A DNA stretch of 64,000 nucleotides from Cornus controversa. Taxonomy: Eukaryota; Streptophyta; Magnoliopsida; Cornales; Cornaceae. This document shows, one piece after another, positions 24,013 through 35,773 of this stretch. Location: the NCBI GenBank assembly GCA_026545225.1, contig CM048845.1, forward strand, positions 92,382,533 to 92,446,532. The letters are read 5' to 3'. The translations under genes and the position numbers were made by a program. Positions within the stretch are counted from its first letter, which is position 1, and every line of letters starts with the position of its first letter. A model generated the notes under the pieces. It was not told the origin of the DNA. It made no database searches and saw only the letters and a list, made by a program, of their open reading frames with translations.

Positions 24013-27000
24013 ATGGGAGAGATCAATTCGGTTCAAAACAGAAGAACTAACACTCAGATTGCATTTGGGGATCCGGACCTAATAAGGGTACAAATCCCTC
24101 ATGAGGATCTGTTGGTAGTCAGCCTGCTGGAAGTGAATTGCTGGATAAAGAGAGTACTCATTGATGCAGGATCAAGTGCTAACATAATGGCACTTGAGGC
24201 TTACAAACAAATAAGGATTAGAAACGATCAAATCAAATAAGCTAAGGGCCCGCTCGTAGGGTTCGATGGAAACAAAGTCACCCCGATTATAACGATACCA
24301 TTGTCTGTAACTGCCACGCAGATAACACTTAGAGAACAATTCATGATAGCCGACGTTCATTCATCGTACAACCTTATTATAAGAAGGGGATGGATCCACA
24401 GGATGCATAGGGTGCCATCAACCCTGCACCAGGTAATGAGGTGCTTAACCCTTAATGGGAAAGGGACAGTGGACCTTCGCAGTGACCAAGTAGCAACAAA
24501 AGAGTGCTACTCACTCACAATCAAGCGCACGCTAAAGAAAGGAGAGGAAATTATAGAGACGGACGCCCAATAGCAATCACAAAAGCCAGGCACACCTGAG
24601 GAAGGGGATATCGAAAGCATAACTCAGCCCATAGAACCACTCCAAGTGGTCCAACTTTGAAATCCAGGAGAAAGTAAAAGTACCCAAATTGGGACGCTTC
24701 TGTAAGAGAAGGAAGAAGACGAACTAATCAGCGTATTAAGAAGGAACATATATGTATTTCCTGGAGCCATCTCGACATGCCTGGCATAGACCCTGACCTA
24801 GCAGAACATTCTCTGAACGTGAACCCCACCAGTATCCCGATTAAGCAAAAACAGAGGAGGTTCGCCCCGAAAAAAAATAGGATAATCGCCGGAGAAGTCG
24901 GTCGTCTGCTTCAGATGGGTTACATTAGAAAGGTAAGGCACCCAGAATGGCTTTTGAATGTAGTGGTGGTAATGAAGACAAACGAAAAATGGAAAATGTG
25001 CATCAATTTCACTAATTTAAACAAAGCATGTCCGAAAGATAGCTACCCTATTCCAAAAATAGATCAGATGATAGACGCCACCGTTGGGTACGAAGGACTG
25101 ACCTTCTTGGACACCTACTCAGGCTACAATTAGATCCCGATGAACCCAAGAGACGAAGAGAAAACATCATTCATCATCGAAGGGGGCATTTACTGCTACA
25201 GGGTAATGTCCTTCGGATTAAAAAATACGGGGGCAACGTACCAATAGATGATCAACCGAGTCTTCAAAAACCAGATTAGAGAAACTGTGGAAGCCTATAT
25301 TGACGACATGGTAGTTAAAAGCAAAAGGAGGCACGATCACCTACAACATCTGCAAGAAATATTTGAAAACCTCAGAAAACAGTGAGTAAAGTTAAATCCA
25401 ATGAAATACTCGTTTGAAGTTTCGTCAGGACAATTCCTCGGCCATATGGTTAGCAGAACTGGGATAGAGATGAGTCCGTCATAGGCGTTAGCACCGATCC
25501 AAATTACAAAACCAAAAACTCATCGGGAAGTGCAAGTCCTGACATGCCGAATTGCTGCTCTTAGTTGATTCATATACCACCTCTTAGACAGATGCAAACC
25601 CTTCTTCGACACCATCAGAAAGAAGAAAGGGGATATATGGGAATAGATAAGACAGAAGCATTGAGAAGGTTAAAGGAGTATATGACCTCGCCGCCAATCA
25701 TTTCGATTCTGAGGCCCGGCGAAGCGTTATTTCTGTACCTAGTAGTGTCAAAGGTATCTACGAGTGCCGCATTGGTCCGAGAAAAGGATCGGAGGCAACA
25801 ATTAGTATATTATTCCAGCAAGACAATGACAGACACAAAAAATAGATACTCGAAAGCAGAGAAGCTGATCTTGGCCCTCGTACAAGCAAAAAGAAGTTGA
25901 TGCACTACTTCGAGTCCCACCCAATAATTGTTCCAACAAGCTTGCCACTCAAGACAATCCTTAGTAAACCAAAGATGACTGGGAGACTGATGAAGTGGGC
26001 CATGGACCTCAGTGCTTATGACATCCGTTTTGAGCCCCGAACGGCTAGATAAGGTCAAGTGTTGGTCGAATTCCTGTTAGAGTGTGACGAACCTGAAGAC
26101 AAAGGGGATAATCACCTTACGTGGGAGATAAACGTTGACGGATTGTCAAGTTAAACAGGAACGAGGGCTGCATCATGCAGTAAGATTTGATTTTGAAGCC
26201 TTTAACAATGTGGCAAAGTATGAGACTTTTCTCGCAGGGCTTCGACTAGCAAAATCTCTGTAAATAAGGAAATTGACAGTCTTTAGCGATTCCCAACTAG
26301 TTATGAATCAAGTTAACGGTGAATACTAGGCGAAGAAAGATAAGATGAACGCCTACCGAGAAGCAGTGTCCGAGAGTGTGAAAAAATTTGACGAAGTAAG
26401 GCTTAACCACATTCTGCACGAGAGGAATGAAGTGGTTGACCGGTTAGCTTGTTCAGCCTCCTATGCAGACAAATCCTTGACAAGGGTATCCTCCATAAAA
26501 GAATTAAGTGAACCGAGCATTGCCAAACCACAGGAGGTGTTCGTCATCCCAAGAGAGCCGAGCTGGATGTACCCGATCGAGGTATATCTAAAGAACGGGA
26601 TCCTTCCAGAACGAAAAGGAGAGTCGAAAAAACTGAAGATAAAAGCAGCCAAATACACAATAGTTAATGACTACATCTACATGAGATCGTATTTAGGACC
26701 ATTGCTACGATGCCTGACACCAACGGAGGTAACCAGAGTCCTGGAAGAAATCCATGAAGGGGTTTGCGAGAACCATTCGGGAGGAAGGTCATTAGCTCAC
26801 AAAGCTCTGACGTTGGGGTACTTTTGGCCATATATGGCACATGACACAGCGGAGTATTCCATAAATTGTGATAAATACCAAAAACACGCCCAACTGCTAC
26901 ACCAACCACCAGAAAACTAGAATATAATAACCAGCCCATGGCCTTTCACCCAATGGGGGGATGGACATGATGGGACCTTTGCCAATCACAGCACAGAAAA

Positions 27001-27705
27001 AGAAGCACGTTTTCCTAGCCACATACTATTTCACCAAATGGGTGAAAGTAGAGGCATACACCATAGTAACTCATTCGCAAGTTGAAAAGTTTATCTAGAA
27101 CAACATCATATGTCAATTTGGCATCCCTACATCGATAATTATGGACAACGGGAAGAACCTAGACAACCAGTTCATTTAGGAGTTGTTCACAAAGTATGGG
27201 ATCAACCAAAAACTTTCCTCAAGATCATACCCACAAGGCAGGATGAGATCACAAACAGGACTATCTTTGAGAATATCAGGAAAAAGCTATAATAAAGGAA
27301 AGGTCACTGGCTAGAAGAATTACCGAACGTACTTTGGGCCTACCAAACCACCCCTCGACGACCGACTGGAAATAACCTTTTCAGCATGACGTACGGGATG
27401 GAGGTTGTGGTTCCAGTCGAGCTCGGAGTTTCGACCTTAAGGATCGAGTCGTTCGAAGAGCAAGAAAATAACTTTTAGATCGAGCACAATCTGGACTTGC
27501 TTGAGGAAAAAAGAGAAGCTGCACAGATCAAGATGGCAGCTTACCAATAGAGCCTTCACAGGGCTTATAGCAAAGTGGGAAGGCCCATTCGAGGTAATCG
27601 AAGTTATTGGAAAGGGAGCTTACAGACTACAAAGGGGTTCACGGTAATGGAGCCATAGTTGAAAAACCTTGGAACGCCATGCACCTGAAAAGGTACTTTG
27701 TGTGA
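24013..27705 (+). pseudogene. pol remnant (PR-RT-RH-aRH-INT)
   Basis: The protease active site reads VLIDAGSSANIM (about 24149-24184), with DAG instead of the usual DTG/DSG. Reverse transcriptase spans about 24840-25480, with CINFTNLNKACPKDSYPIP, FLDTYSGYN and the catalytic AYIDDMVVKS. RNase H spans about 25600-26060 (LVYYSSKTMTDTKNRYSKAE). A second RNase H starts near 26125 (WEINVDGLSS), and NEVVDRLA lies further on. The integrase zinc domain is at about 26750-26890 (HEGVCENHSGG ... INCDKYQKHA), then the core (WGMDMMGPLP ... FGIPTSIIMDNGKN). The C-terminus NAMHLKRYFV ends at 27705. Numerous in-frame stops break it, such as SGYN*IP, TYQ*MI and EY*AKK. It cannot be expressed as one polyprotein. 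Confidence 0.9.
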
Positions 27706-27892
27706 ACCCAGTACACTTTAATTCATTGGAGTTCATAAAATCCCATAGTGAGTTATGTCCCACATCGAATTAATATGAATTTATATAATGAATTTCGCCT
27801 GCCATACAGAATGGCAGTGGGATTGCGCAGCGAAGCAAAGTCCGTTGCGCAATACCACTGTCTTACCTATTTTTGAATTTTTATGAAAAGAC

Positions 27893-28560
27893 ATTGGCAT
27901 GACTAGCCGAGCGTCTCAAATAAATGAAATTGGCTAAGGCATGGCTAACCGAATGCTAAGTATGAATGAAAAAAGCTCAGCATGACTAGCCAAACGTCTC
28001 AAATGAGTGAAATTGGCTAAGACATGGCTAGCCGAACGCCAGATATGAATGAAAAAACCTCAGCATGACTAGTCGAACGTCTCAAATGAGTGAAATTGGC
28101 TGAGGCACGGCTAGCCAAACGCCAGGTATGAATAAAAAAACCTCGGTATGACTAGCCGAGTGTCTCAAATGAGAGAAATTGGCTAAGGCATGGCTAGCCT
28201 AATGCCAGGTATGAATAACAAGACCTTTGCATGGCTAGTCGAGCATTTCAAATGAATAAAATTGGCTAAAGCATGGCTAGCCAAACGCCAAGTGTGAATG
28301 AAAAGACATCGGCATGACTAGCCGAGAATCTCAAATGAATGGAATTGGCTAAGGCATGGCTAGCCAAATGCCAGGTGTGAATGAAAAGACCTTAGCATGG
28401 CTAGTCGAGAGTCTCAAATGAATGAAACTGGCTAAGAAATGGCTAGCTGAACGCCAGGTGTGAATGAAAAGACCTTGGCATGATTAGCTGAGCGTTAACA
28501 ATGAATGAAATTGGGTAAAACACGAACAGCCAAACGCCAAGGCTTTGAGAGCCAAGTAAA
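27893..28560 (+). repeat. 83-bp tandem array (8 units) of two related half-units
   Basis: Eight units of about 83 bp. Each holds a first half GGCATGACTAGCCGAGCGTC + TCAAATGAATGAAATTGGCTA and a second half GGCATGGCTAGCCGAACGCC + AGGTATGAATGAAAAGACCT. The halves are clearly related, so the 83-bp unit arose by doubling of a 41-42-bp ancestor and was then amplified. The last unit is degenerate. Tandem arrays in this position are known in Tat/Ogre elements. Confidence 0.9.
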
Positions 28561-28831
28561 TTGGCTAAGGGATGACCACCCTGACGTAATTGACTAAGCA
28601 GTCGCTTAAGGTCTAACCAATAGAATGATATCAATCATTTTTTATCGAGAATATTGTGGTGGTGGTTATGAACCTAACTGCCAAATGAATTATTGATAGA
28701 CTAAAAGGTAGCAATAATACTTAATTGAGAAGGGAAAAGACCATCTTTCATTAAAATTCATCTTTAAGTTACAAAAATACTCTCATAAAAAAGAACAAGA
28801 CAGGAAAATTGTAAAAAAAGAGAGCAAGAAG

Positions 28832-30680
28832 TCATGAGACGCCCACTGAATGGGTAAAGTCAGACGGGGCAGCAGCGGATCCTGCACGCTCTGGGGCCTT
28901 AACCTTAGTGGGCTCAGTAGCGTATTCGAATATGTCTGAGATGTCTTTCTCCTCATCCCATTAGTCGGGATCCTGATATGGTGGTCTAGCCAGACCCATC
29001 TCATGATCATAATCAGTCAGATCGCCTGGATAGGATCGGTTGCATTAGGGCACTGTTGCATCCTCAAATCCCTAATGGTAAGCCTCAATATCCCTGATCT
29101 GGACCATATAGGACAATCTATTGAACAATGCCTTAGCCTTTCTCTCCAACTTCAGCGACCTATCCTGAAGGGATTGAACGTTCTGCTTAGATTCAGAGGC
29201 TTTAGACTCAGCCAAAGCTCTCCGCAGATCGGTCTCTTTCTTCTCATTGGCAAGTTCCTCCAGTTGGGACTTGAGCTGCTCATTTTCCAGTAACAAAGCT
29301 TTGGACTTTGCCTTCTCACTGTTTACTTCACGTATAACAGCTTGGAAATCAGCTTCAACCCTCCTTGTCTAGACATTAACTTTCTTCACCTTGATGGTCG
29401 CCTACTTGACCAACTTGCACATCGTCATTATGCCAAATATGTTCTGCACAGACATAAGAAAGTGTTAGAGAAATATACAAAAAGAGGAATACGTATAAAA
29501 ACTAAACATCTTCTCACCCTTAGAGACAAGTCTAGACAAGTATCCAGTACGCCTCCCATGGACGTATCCATCATCATTTTTGCATCTTTGGGAGGCCACA
29601 TATCCTTCAAGAATGCTTTCATGGCCTCCCTGTTTTCGAGCAAGGAGTCCTCGACCGAAAGGGGCATGCCTTTAGCCTTCACCATTCGGTCGAAATGCTA
29701 ACCCTAGAAGTTGGAGGCCCCATGGGTCTTTGGGCAGAAAGGGAAGCTGAAACTGCGGTCTTCCGAGACTTGGAAGGAGGAGCAGTTTCTTCAATTTCTA
29801 TCACTTCGGTTGGCCGTGACCTCTCTACTGCCTCCTCCTCAGAATGTTTTTTTGCAGAGCGGCAGCTATTTCCATCTCTCAAGTTATTTCTTAGCCTTCG
29901 TACGAGTAATCTTCAAGAGCTTCATCTTTGAGCCAAAGGCTTTCTCCGAGATAACTTTAAGAGTCTTAGTATCGAGCAAGATAGAAGACTTTGGAGTATT
30001 GCTCCACACTTTATCCTTGAGTGTCTTCAGATGAGCCGCCAACTCAGAACGGGGGAGAAGATCCCTAATTGCACCAACAAAAGATCGAATTTGGTTAAAA
30101 AGCAGAACATTGCATATGACAGTTACAATGAGGGTCAAAAGGAGAATCAAATGAAGGGATACCTAATCCACCGAATTTCTGAAGGATGGGAAATTTATCA
30201 GAGGAAGAGACTTTCCACTTCCCCCCAACAACCATAAGCTGAGCCTTCCAACCCTTGTTCGAAGAAGGATGGTCAGTGCAGAGCGACCTGCCCGGTTGGG
30301 GGAAGAAATGGTAGCGATTATTCCCCAGATCGGAAGTTTAAATCGAGGGGATAGTTTTTGAGGGTAACAACTGTTGGGATTTCACAATCTATCATAAGTT
30401 TTCCTAAACTTATTGGAGTCCTAACCAAGTCACGATCAATGTCATCTAAGTCAGAATAAGAAGAACCTTGATCTTCTGGAACTGGCTGCCCTAAGGGAAT
30501 AGTGGCGAATGGGTTCGACGGAGTGGAGAAGTCCCTAAGAGGTGTTGAATCACCTTTGCCCTCATTTAGGAATTCATCGATGGACTGATAGGTTTTCGGT
30601 TGGCCAAATTCATCAACAATTTGTACCCCCTTCATCCTATCTATACCTAAGAAATGAGAAAGAAAGAAAAAGGAAAGCAC
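28832..30680 (-). pseudogene. Antisense ORF of the Tat element, spliced, coiled-coil
   Basis: A minus-strand gene opposite to gag-pol. Segments in order: KGVQIVDEFGQPKTYQSID (near 30630-30570); after a frame change, RYHFFPQPGRS and DHPSSNKGWKAQ; RSFVGAIRDLLPRSELAAHL; an acidic segment with RPTEVIEIEETAP; KAFLKDMWPPKDAKMMMD. A short 74-bp GT-AG intron (29517-29444, AGG|GTGAGA ... TGTGCAG|AAC) follows. A Glu/Lys/Leu-rich coiled coil comes next (ENEQLKSQLEELANEKKETD), ending at 28832. Frame is kept across the intron. The HPSSNKGWK stretch resembles the plant family called putative gypsy type transposon (Transposase_28-like), known as an antisense extra ORF of Tat elements. At least one frameshift and several TAG stops inactivate it. 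Its function is unknown. Confidence 0.7.
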
Positions 30681-30916
30681 TAACCTTAAGAACTAAGTAA
30701 GGAGGAAAGTCACAGAAGGATCAGGGTCGCCCGGAATTGATAGTGCCTTGACACGACCAGAAACACTTAAAAAGGAAAAAAGATAGGCATTTATAGAGAG
30801 ATGATGTTTCGGCGACCACCATGGGCACGAAGCCCAAACATCATCGGGCGAACCAGACGAAGCGTCATCCATGATAAAAACCCTTTCAAATCCAATTAGA
30901 ATTGAAAAGGGTTTTT

Positions 30917-30926
30917 AGGGGCAAAG
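30917..30926 (+). other. Polypurine tract
   Basis: AGGGGCAAAG stands directly before the 3' LTR and is the expected primer for plus-strand synthesis. Confidence 0.75.
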
Positions 30927-31296
30927 TGTGGCAAAGAAAAAATACCCAACTGATGATGACACGTGAAAATAACAACTCGAAGCACACATGGCAGCCACGT
31001 TATAAGAGATGGGCCATCTTCCAGGTCATCCATCACTAGACGACAAAGGCACAAGGGAAGGTCAAAACTCTCCATTTAATTACGGAACCAGACACTGAAT
31101 TCTTGCAATAAACTAATGCATAATTTCATGAGTACAATCAAAATCCCAAGAAGGGTGGAATGATTACAGGCACAATTAATGTATTCACAAAAATTATATA
31201 AAGGAGGAAAAACAAATGAGAAGGGGATCGCTTCCTGAGAAAGAAAAATCAAGAGATATTTTTTTTAAGTGTGGTGACTATTTTTCTACACCTACA
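30927..31296 (+). repeat. 3' LTR (370 bp)
   Basis: Starts TGTGGCAAAGAAAAAATACC and ends TTTTTCTACACCTACA. About nine in ten positions match the 5' LTR; several differences are G/A or C/T. Confidence 0.95.
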
Positions 31297-31673
31297 AATA
31301 CCATAAAAGCTATTTTATAAAAACAAATTGAAAAAACAAGGAAATAAAGTTTCAGAAGACACTTCTTTGTTTTATAGTTGAACTAGTTTGATTTGATTGT
31401 GTTCAGACCTTTTAACCTGAATCAATTCAATCCATGTGTTAGAATCTTGACATTCTTACATTTTAAGCTTAGGAAAATCTTACATTTAAAGTTCAAGACT
31501 TATCAGGACTAAGAACTTTATTTTATTTAGCAATCTAAGGGGAATTTTTTTTTATAATTGTTCAGTGCATTTTTTTGAAAATTTTTTAATGTAATTGTTT
31601 GGTGCATTGGAATGGTGTGACTATATCCGATAATGAATTATGAGATACTCTAAAAAGAGCATCACCACCATCT

Positions 31674-31677
<4 letters not shown>

Positions 31678-31722
<45 letters not shown>
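31678..31722. repeat. TA microsatellite
   Basis: About 22 uninterrupted TA units abut the left arm of the hairpin element that follows. Confidence 0.95.
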
Positions 31723-31725
<3 letters not shown>

Positions 31726-32177
31726 TGCGTATCGAGTACAATATTCATTCCTTACTCAAATAGGATGGGGTGAACGACTAGCATAAGTAAAATAAGTGAC
31801 AGCAATGTTCGCTATATCATGACATCAATATTCTGACCACAATGAACATGTATAAAATCAGACCAAAGGATCAATATTAGAAGTAGCTTAATACTCAATT
31901 TCTCACACTATAATATTCTCTCCCATTTAAATATTTATATCCTCTAATTTGTTACGTCACTAATTGGTTTATGTTAGAATATAAATATTTAAATGGGCGA
32001 GAATATTATAGTGTGAGAAATTGAGTATTAAGCTACTTCTAATATTGATCCTTTGGTCTGATTTTATACATGTTCATTGTGGTCTGGCGAACATTGTTGT
32101 CACTTATTTTACTTATGCTAGTCGTTCACCCCGTCCTATTTGAGCAAGGAATGAATATTGGACTCGATACGCAAGAT
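31722..32177. repeat. Long near-perfect inverted repeat (hairpin)
   Basis: The left arm 31722-31940 (starts ATCTTGCGTATCGAGT) is repeated inverted at 31979-32177 (ends ACTCGATACGCAAGAT). A 38-bp spacer (31941-31978) separates them. Mismatches are few; the main difference is about 20 extra bases in the left arm (TATATCATGACATCAATATT near 31812-31831). It could be a foldback MITE or a young inverted duplication. If transcribed it would form a long double-stranded stem suitable for Dicer-like processing. No ORF. Confidence 0.92.
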
Positions 32178-33083
32178 TCTTTCAAGCGATTACTAGATTT
32201 TATATAATTACTTGATGATACTGATGACATGGTATCAACTCCACAGGTAATCAAGTTGGTACTTGCTATAACTTTAAATTTGACCATCCACATCTATCGC
32301 TGTTATATTTAGGACATGTGTAAACGATACTATTTGGTGCAACACAAATATATTGCTTAGATTACAGTATACAAGGTTAGAGCTTACAAGTGTATGAATA
32401 ATAGTAAAAGTACAAGACAAGAACAGTAAACACCTTCGGAACAGTTAGAATAAAACATCACATTTGTGGATTTAGAAAATGGTGAAGTCCAAAAAAGGAA
32501 AAAAAAAATCACTCTAAAAAAAATGTGTATTTTGTTGTTCGAAACTCTTTACATTTTTTAATTTGAATAAATAAAGACAAAATTTTAATTTAGAGGAATT
32601 TGAACAATAAAATGACTAAGTACCCTTATTTTATAAATATAAAAAAAAAAGTCAAAACATTAAATGACCAAAAGGATATTTTTGAATTTTTAAAAAAATC
32701 TTACATCATCGCTAGCTATTTTCCAACAAATATATATAATAGAGGCAATTTGCTCCAAATTTTGACAAAACACCTCCATTGACCCATCCATTGACCTGGG
32801 TCTCCTTCTGGGTATGAATTTGGTACCATCTCTCTTGCATTCTCATATTCTTTATATACATACACATTCTATGCCCAACACTCTCTCTCTCTTTCCTTTC
32901 TGATTTATGAGCTTCTGTGGATGCTTTCATATAGTTCTGCTTAGTAAAAGCAGTTGCAATAACTCTAGACAGTCTCTAAACGACCCAATTACTCCGAATA
33001 CTTTTTCTTTAGCCATTGATCAGTACCGTAACATTAATGAATAATTATATACTTCATTCTCACATTTTTTTAATACCATAATT

Positions 33084-33134
<51 letters not shown>

Positions 33135-35773
33135 GTTAGAAGACTTGAATTCTCTCTCAAATATTTTCTCTTATATTGAAATTACACACCATATATATAT
33201 ACACACACTATATGTAAAATATATTATATAATAATTAAAAATAAATTTAATAATATAATTAGAAAAGTTTTATTGTTAAAGTAAACAATATTTTCTTGAC
33301 TTATTTATTAAACTATACAAGATAGTTTCTATTGAAGTAAAACTAGCTTTCTCTCACCCTTCAAAAAAAAAAAACTTGATTTTCTTTGATTTTCAATCTA
33401 ATTAAATATTACTATGCATCGTAGAGATTGCTTTGCTTTTAATTTAATGTTATAAATATGTTTTATTCATTAATATAAAATTTAATTTCAATTCAAATAT
33501 TTTTTTTATCCTAATCACATACCTTTTTATCCTAATAATCAATACTTTCTCAAGTCATTATTTTCAAAATCAACTCAAAAAATATATTTTGAAGAAAAAA
33601 AAATTGAGCATTACCACGAGAATTAGAACCATTTAATAATTCATAAATTTCTGACATTTTTTCATATTGCTTGTCTTAACAAGTTCAATAACTTCTTCTA
33701 AATCAGACACTATATGATTGCTAAGATATTTCATTTATGTATAAAGAAATAAGATAAATGAATTTACATTTTAGGGTCAAGAGTCCTAACCTTAATGGAA
33801 AAGGACAATTATGACATTAAAAATATAATAACCAAACATTGTGTGGTGCAAGGACTTTTAAAATTTTATTTTAAAGAAAAAGAAAGTGGAGCGCTTAAGG
33901 ATATTGGTGGAATGCCGATATTAGTTCCAAATTTAATTACTTTTTTTATATGTTATGTTAACATTATTATTTCTGATATATATGGCTGTTCAAAAGGCAT
34001 TTTGGTCCGTTACACAGGATTAGATTGAGTAATTTTAGCATTTAAAAGGGTTAGGACATAAATCAAAGAGTAGTAGGGTTATTGTACCGTAAAAAAATAT
34101 TCTGACAAATTGACACAATATGCTTTTGACAGGAGGGAGTGAGTGTTAGTAATATATGGAAGAAATCGGAGTTGTTTGTGTCGAAAGTGATATTTATCTA
34201 AAAAATTTCATACACATACCAAATAGTAGTGATTTTTTTGCACATTTTTTATATAGCGGAGTTATTTATTACACTTTACCCTTTAAAAAATAATGACCGG
34301 AATTCACTGCAAGTGCAATGTGGACATGAAAGATGTAAACCTTACAAAATTGTGGACAAAACTTTTTCTCCAAGCTCATGCTACCAGCTTTGTGTCAAAT
34401 TGGCATATCTGGATGATGAAAGCATTCAGAAAAGCAGCAAATCTATGCCTGCTCATAGCAAGTATGTCCCATTAAATTCTTCATAATATTTAATTTAAAA
34501 CACCATTGTTTACCGAAAGCAAAGTGATTTGTATACATCATAATATTTTGTAAAAACACACAGTTTAAAATTTTAGACAGTTTATTTTGTCGGGAAGTTA
34601 GGATTTGAACTCATAAAAGAGAAGGGGAAGTGATCTGCTCAGGAGATTGAATGAGAGAGACTTCTAATACTAATTAGAAAATTAAATAATTAACCATTCT
34701 AAATAAAAATAATCTTGAGGAAGCATCTCACCAATGATTTAAATGGCTTGTTTTCTTTGAAAAGTTGCTTACCTAACTTTGTAATATATATATATATATA
34801 TAAACGGTTATTGTGCTTGGTGTAGATGAATTTCTTGCTCACCAGTGAATAAGAGATTATGAGAGAGAGAGAGGGAGTATAATGTCCATTTTTGCTTGTT
34901 GCCAAATTCTAATCACTTTTCTAAATAAAACACACACAGCACCATGATTCACCTTATATTGTCATTTCTCTAAGTCAATGTGTCCATTGATGATTGCTGG
35001 TGAGCATTGTAATATCGGATTTCTTTTTTCTTTTTTTGGTAAGTTGTAATGTTGCGATTTGGTGAAGGCAATTTGGTATATATATTGAATAGCACATTAT
35101 TTAATCAAAACAATGTTACAATGATTTTGCCAACACTCAGCAAAACCTTATGAGTTGTGATACAGAGTCATTCGAAAGTTTCTGAAAATGAGAGAGGGCA
35201 TCATGAATATACTGACATCGTGATGATATTAATTTTCATTCACATAATTTTATTCATTTTTCAAATCTTATTAGGTGGTTGATGACTCAAAGTCTCTGTG
35301 TGTATTTTGGCATAGTTATATTCCTCATTACATTTTGGCTTAAGAGTAAAAAAATTCTCCTATACTATGTCCAAATTTGTAATTAACTCTCCTAAATTAT
35401 ATTTGTACAAAAAAAAACTCTTTGAACTATCATATTTTGTTGCAAAATGTTCCATGTCTGGTTATTTTTTATTAAATGACTATAATATCCATTCTTATTG
35501 AATTACACTTAACCCATTTTTCTTATTAAAATAAATTATGAAAAAAATTCATAATATTTTGATGACATATTCTCCATCAAATCTGCCTTTAAATTTTGAA
35601 ATTAATTTTTTAATAAAAATCTTAAGAATTAAAAATTCCTAAGTAAATTTTTTTAAAAAAAATTAAGTAATATCTTAATTTTCATGAATATACCGCATGA
35701 AAAATAATGTATTTTTTGTTTAAGTAATTTTTAAATTTTTAATGAATATATTGTATGAAAAAAGGATATATTT
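32178..35773. other. Gene-poor AT-rich stretch
   Basis: No supportable gene. It contains dispersed-repeat text (about 32510-32765 and 34200-34290 resemble 10380-10580), microsatellites, and short unconvincing ORFs such as 33795-34028 and 34229-34486. Confidence 0.5.
33088..33131. repeat. TA microsatellite
   Basis: About 21 TA units without interruption. Confidence 0.95.

Larger units (their letters stand above)
22179..31296 (+). mobile_element. Tat-lineage Ty3/gypsy LTR retrotransposon, decayed
   Basis: A complete but dead element of 9118 bp. Order: 5' LTR, tRNA-Asp-like primer site, gag, protease, reverse transcriptase, RNase H, second RNase H, integrase, a tandem-repeat zone, an antisense ORF, polypurine tract, 3' LTR. 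Both LTRs begin TG and end CA. The flanks AATAT (22174-22178) and AATAC (31297-31301) look like a 5-bp target duplication with one later change. A second, plant-type RNase H after the first, and extra ORFs downstream of integrase, are marks of the Tat clade (Retand/Ogre relatives). The LTRs differ at roughly one position in ten by my hand alignment, so the insertion is old. Many stops are TAG or TAA at places where a CAG or CAA codon is expected. Confidence 0.93.

Noticed and set aside
27893-28560. Array that at first glance resembles a CRISPR (regular repeats)
   Set aside because: The units are contiguous and fully repeated with no unique spacers, and the context is a plant retrotransposon.
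29003-29931. Plus-strand ORFs opposite the antisense Tat gene
   Set aside because: The minus strand carries the coherent coiled-coil protein and the intron; the plus frames are complements of it.
34590-34625. GGATTTGAACTC and, elsewhere (43123), GGATTCGAAGC, which recall tRNA T-loops
   Set aside because: No matching acceptor or anticodon arms could be found around them; probably transposon debris.
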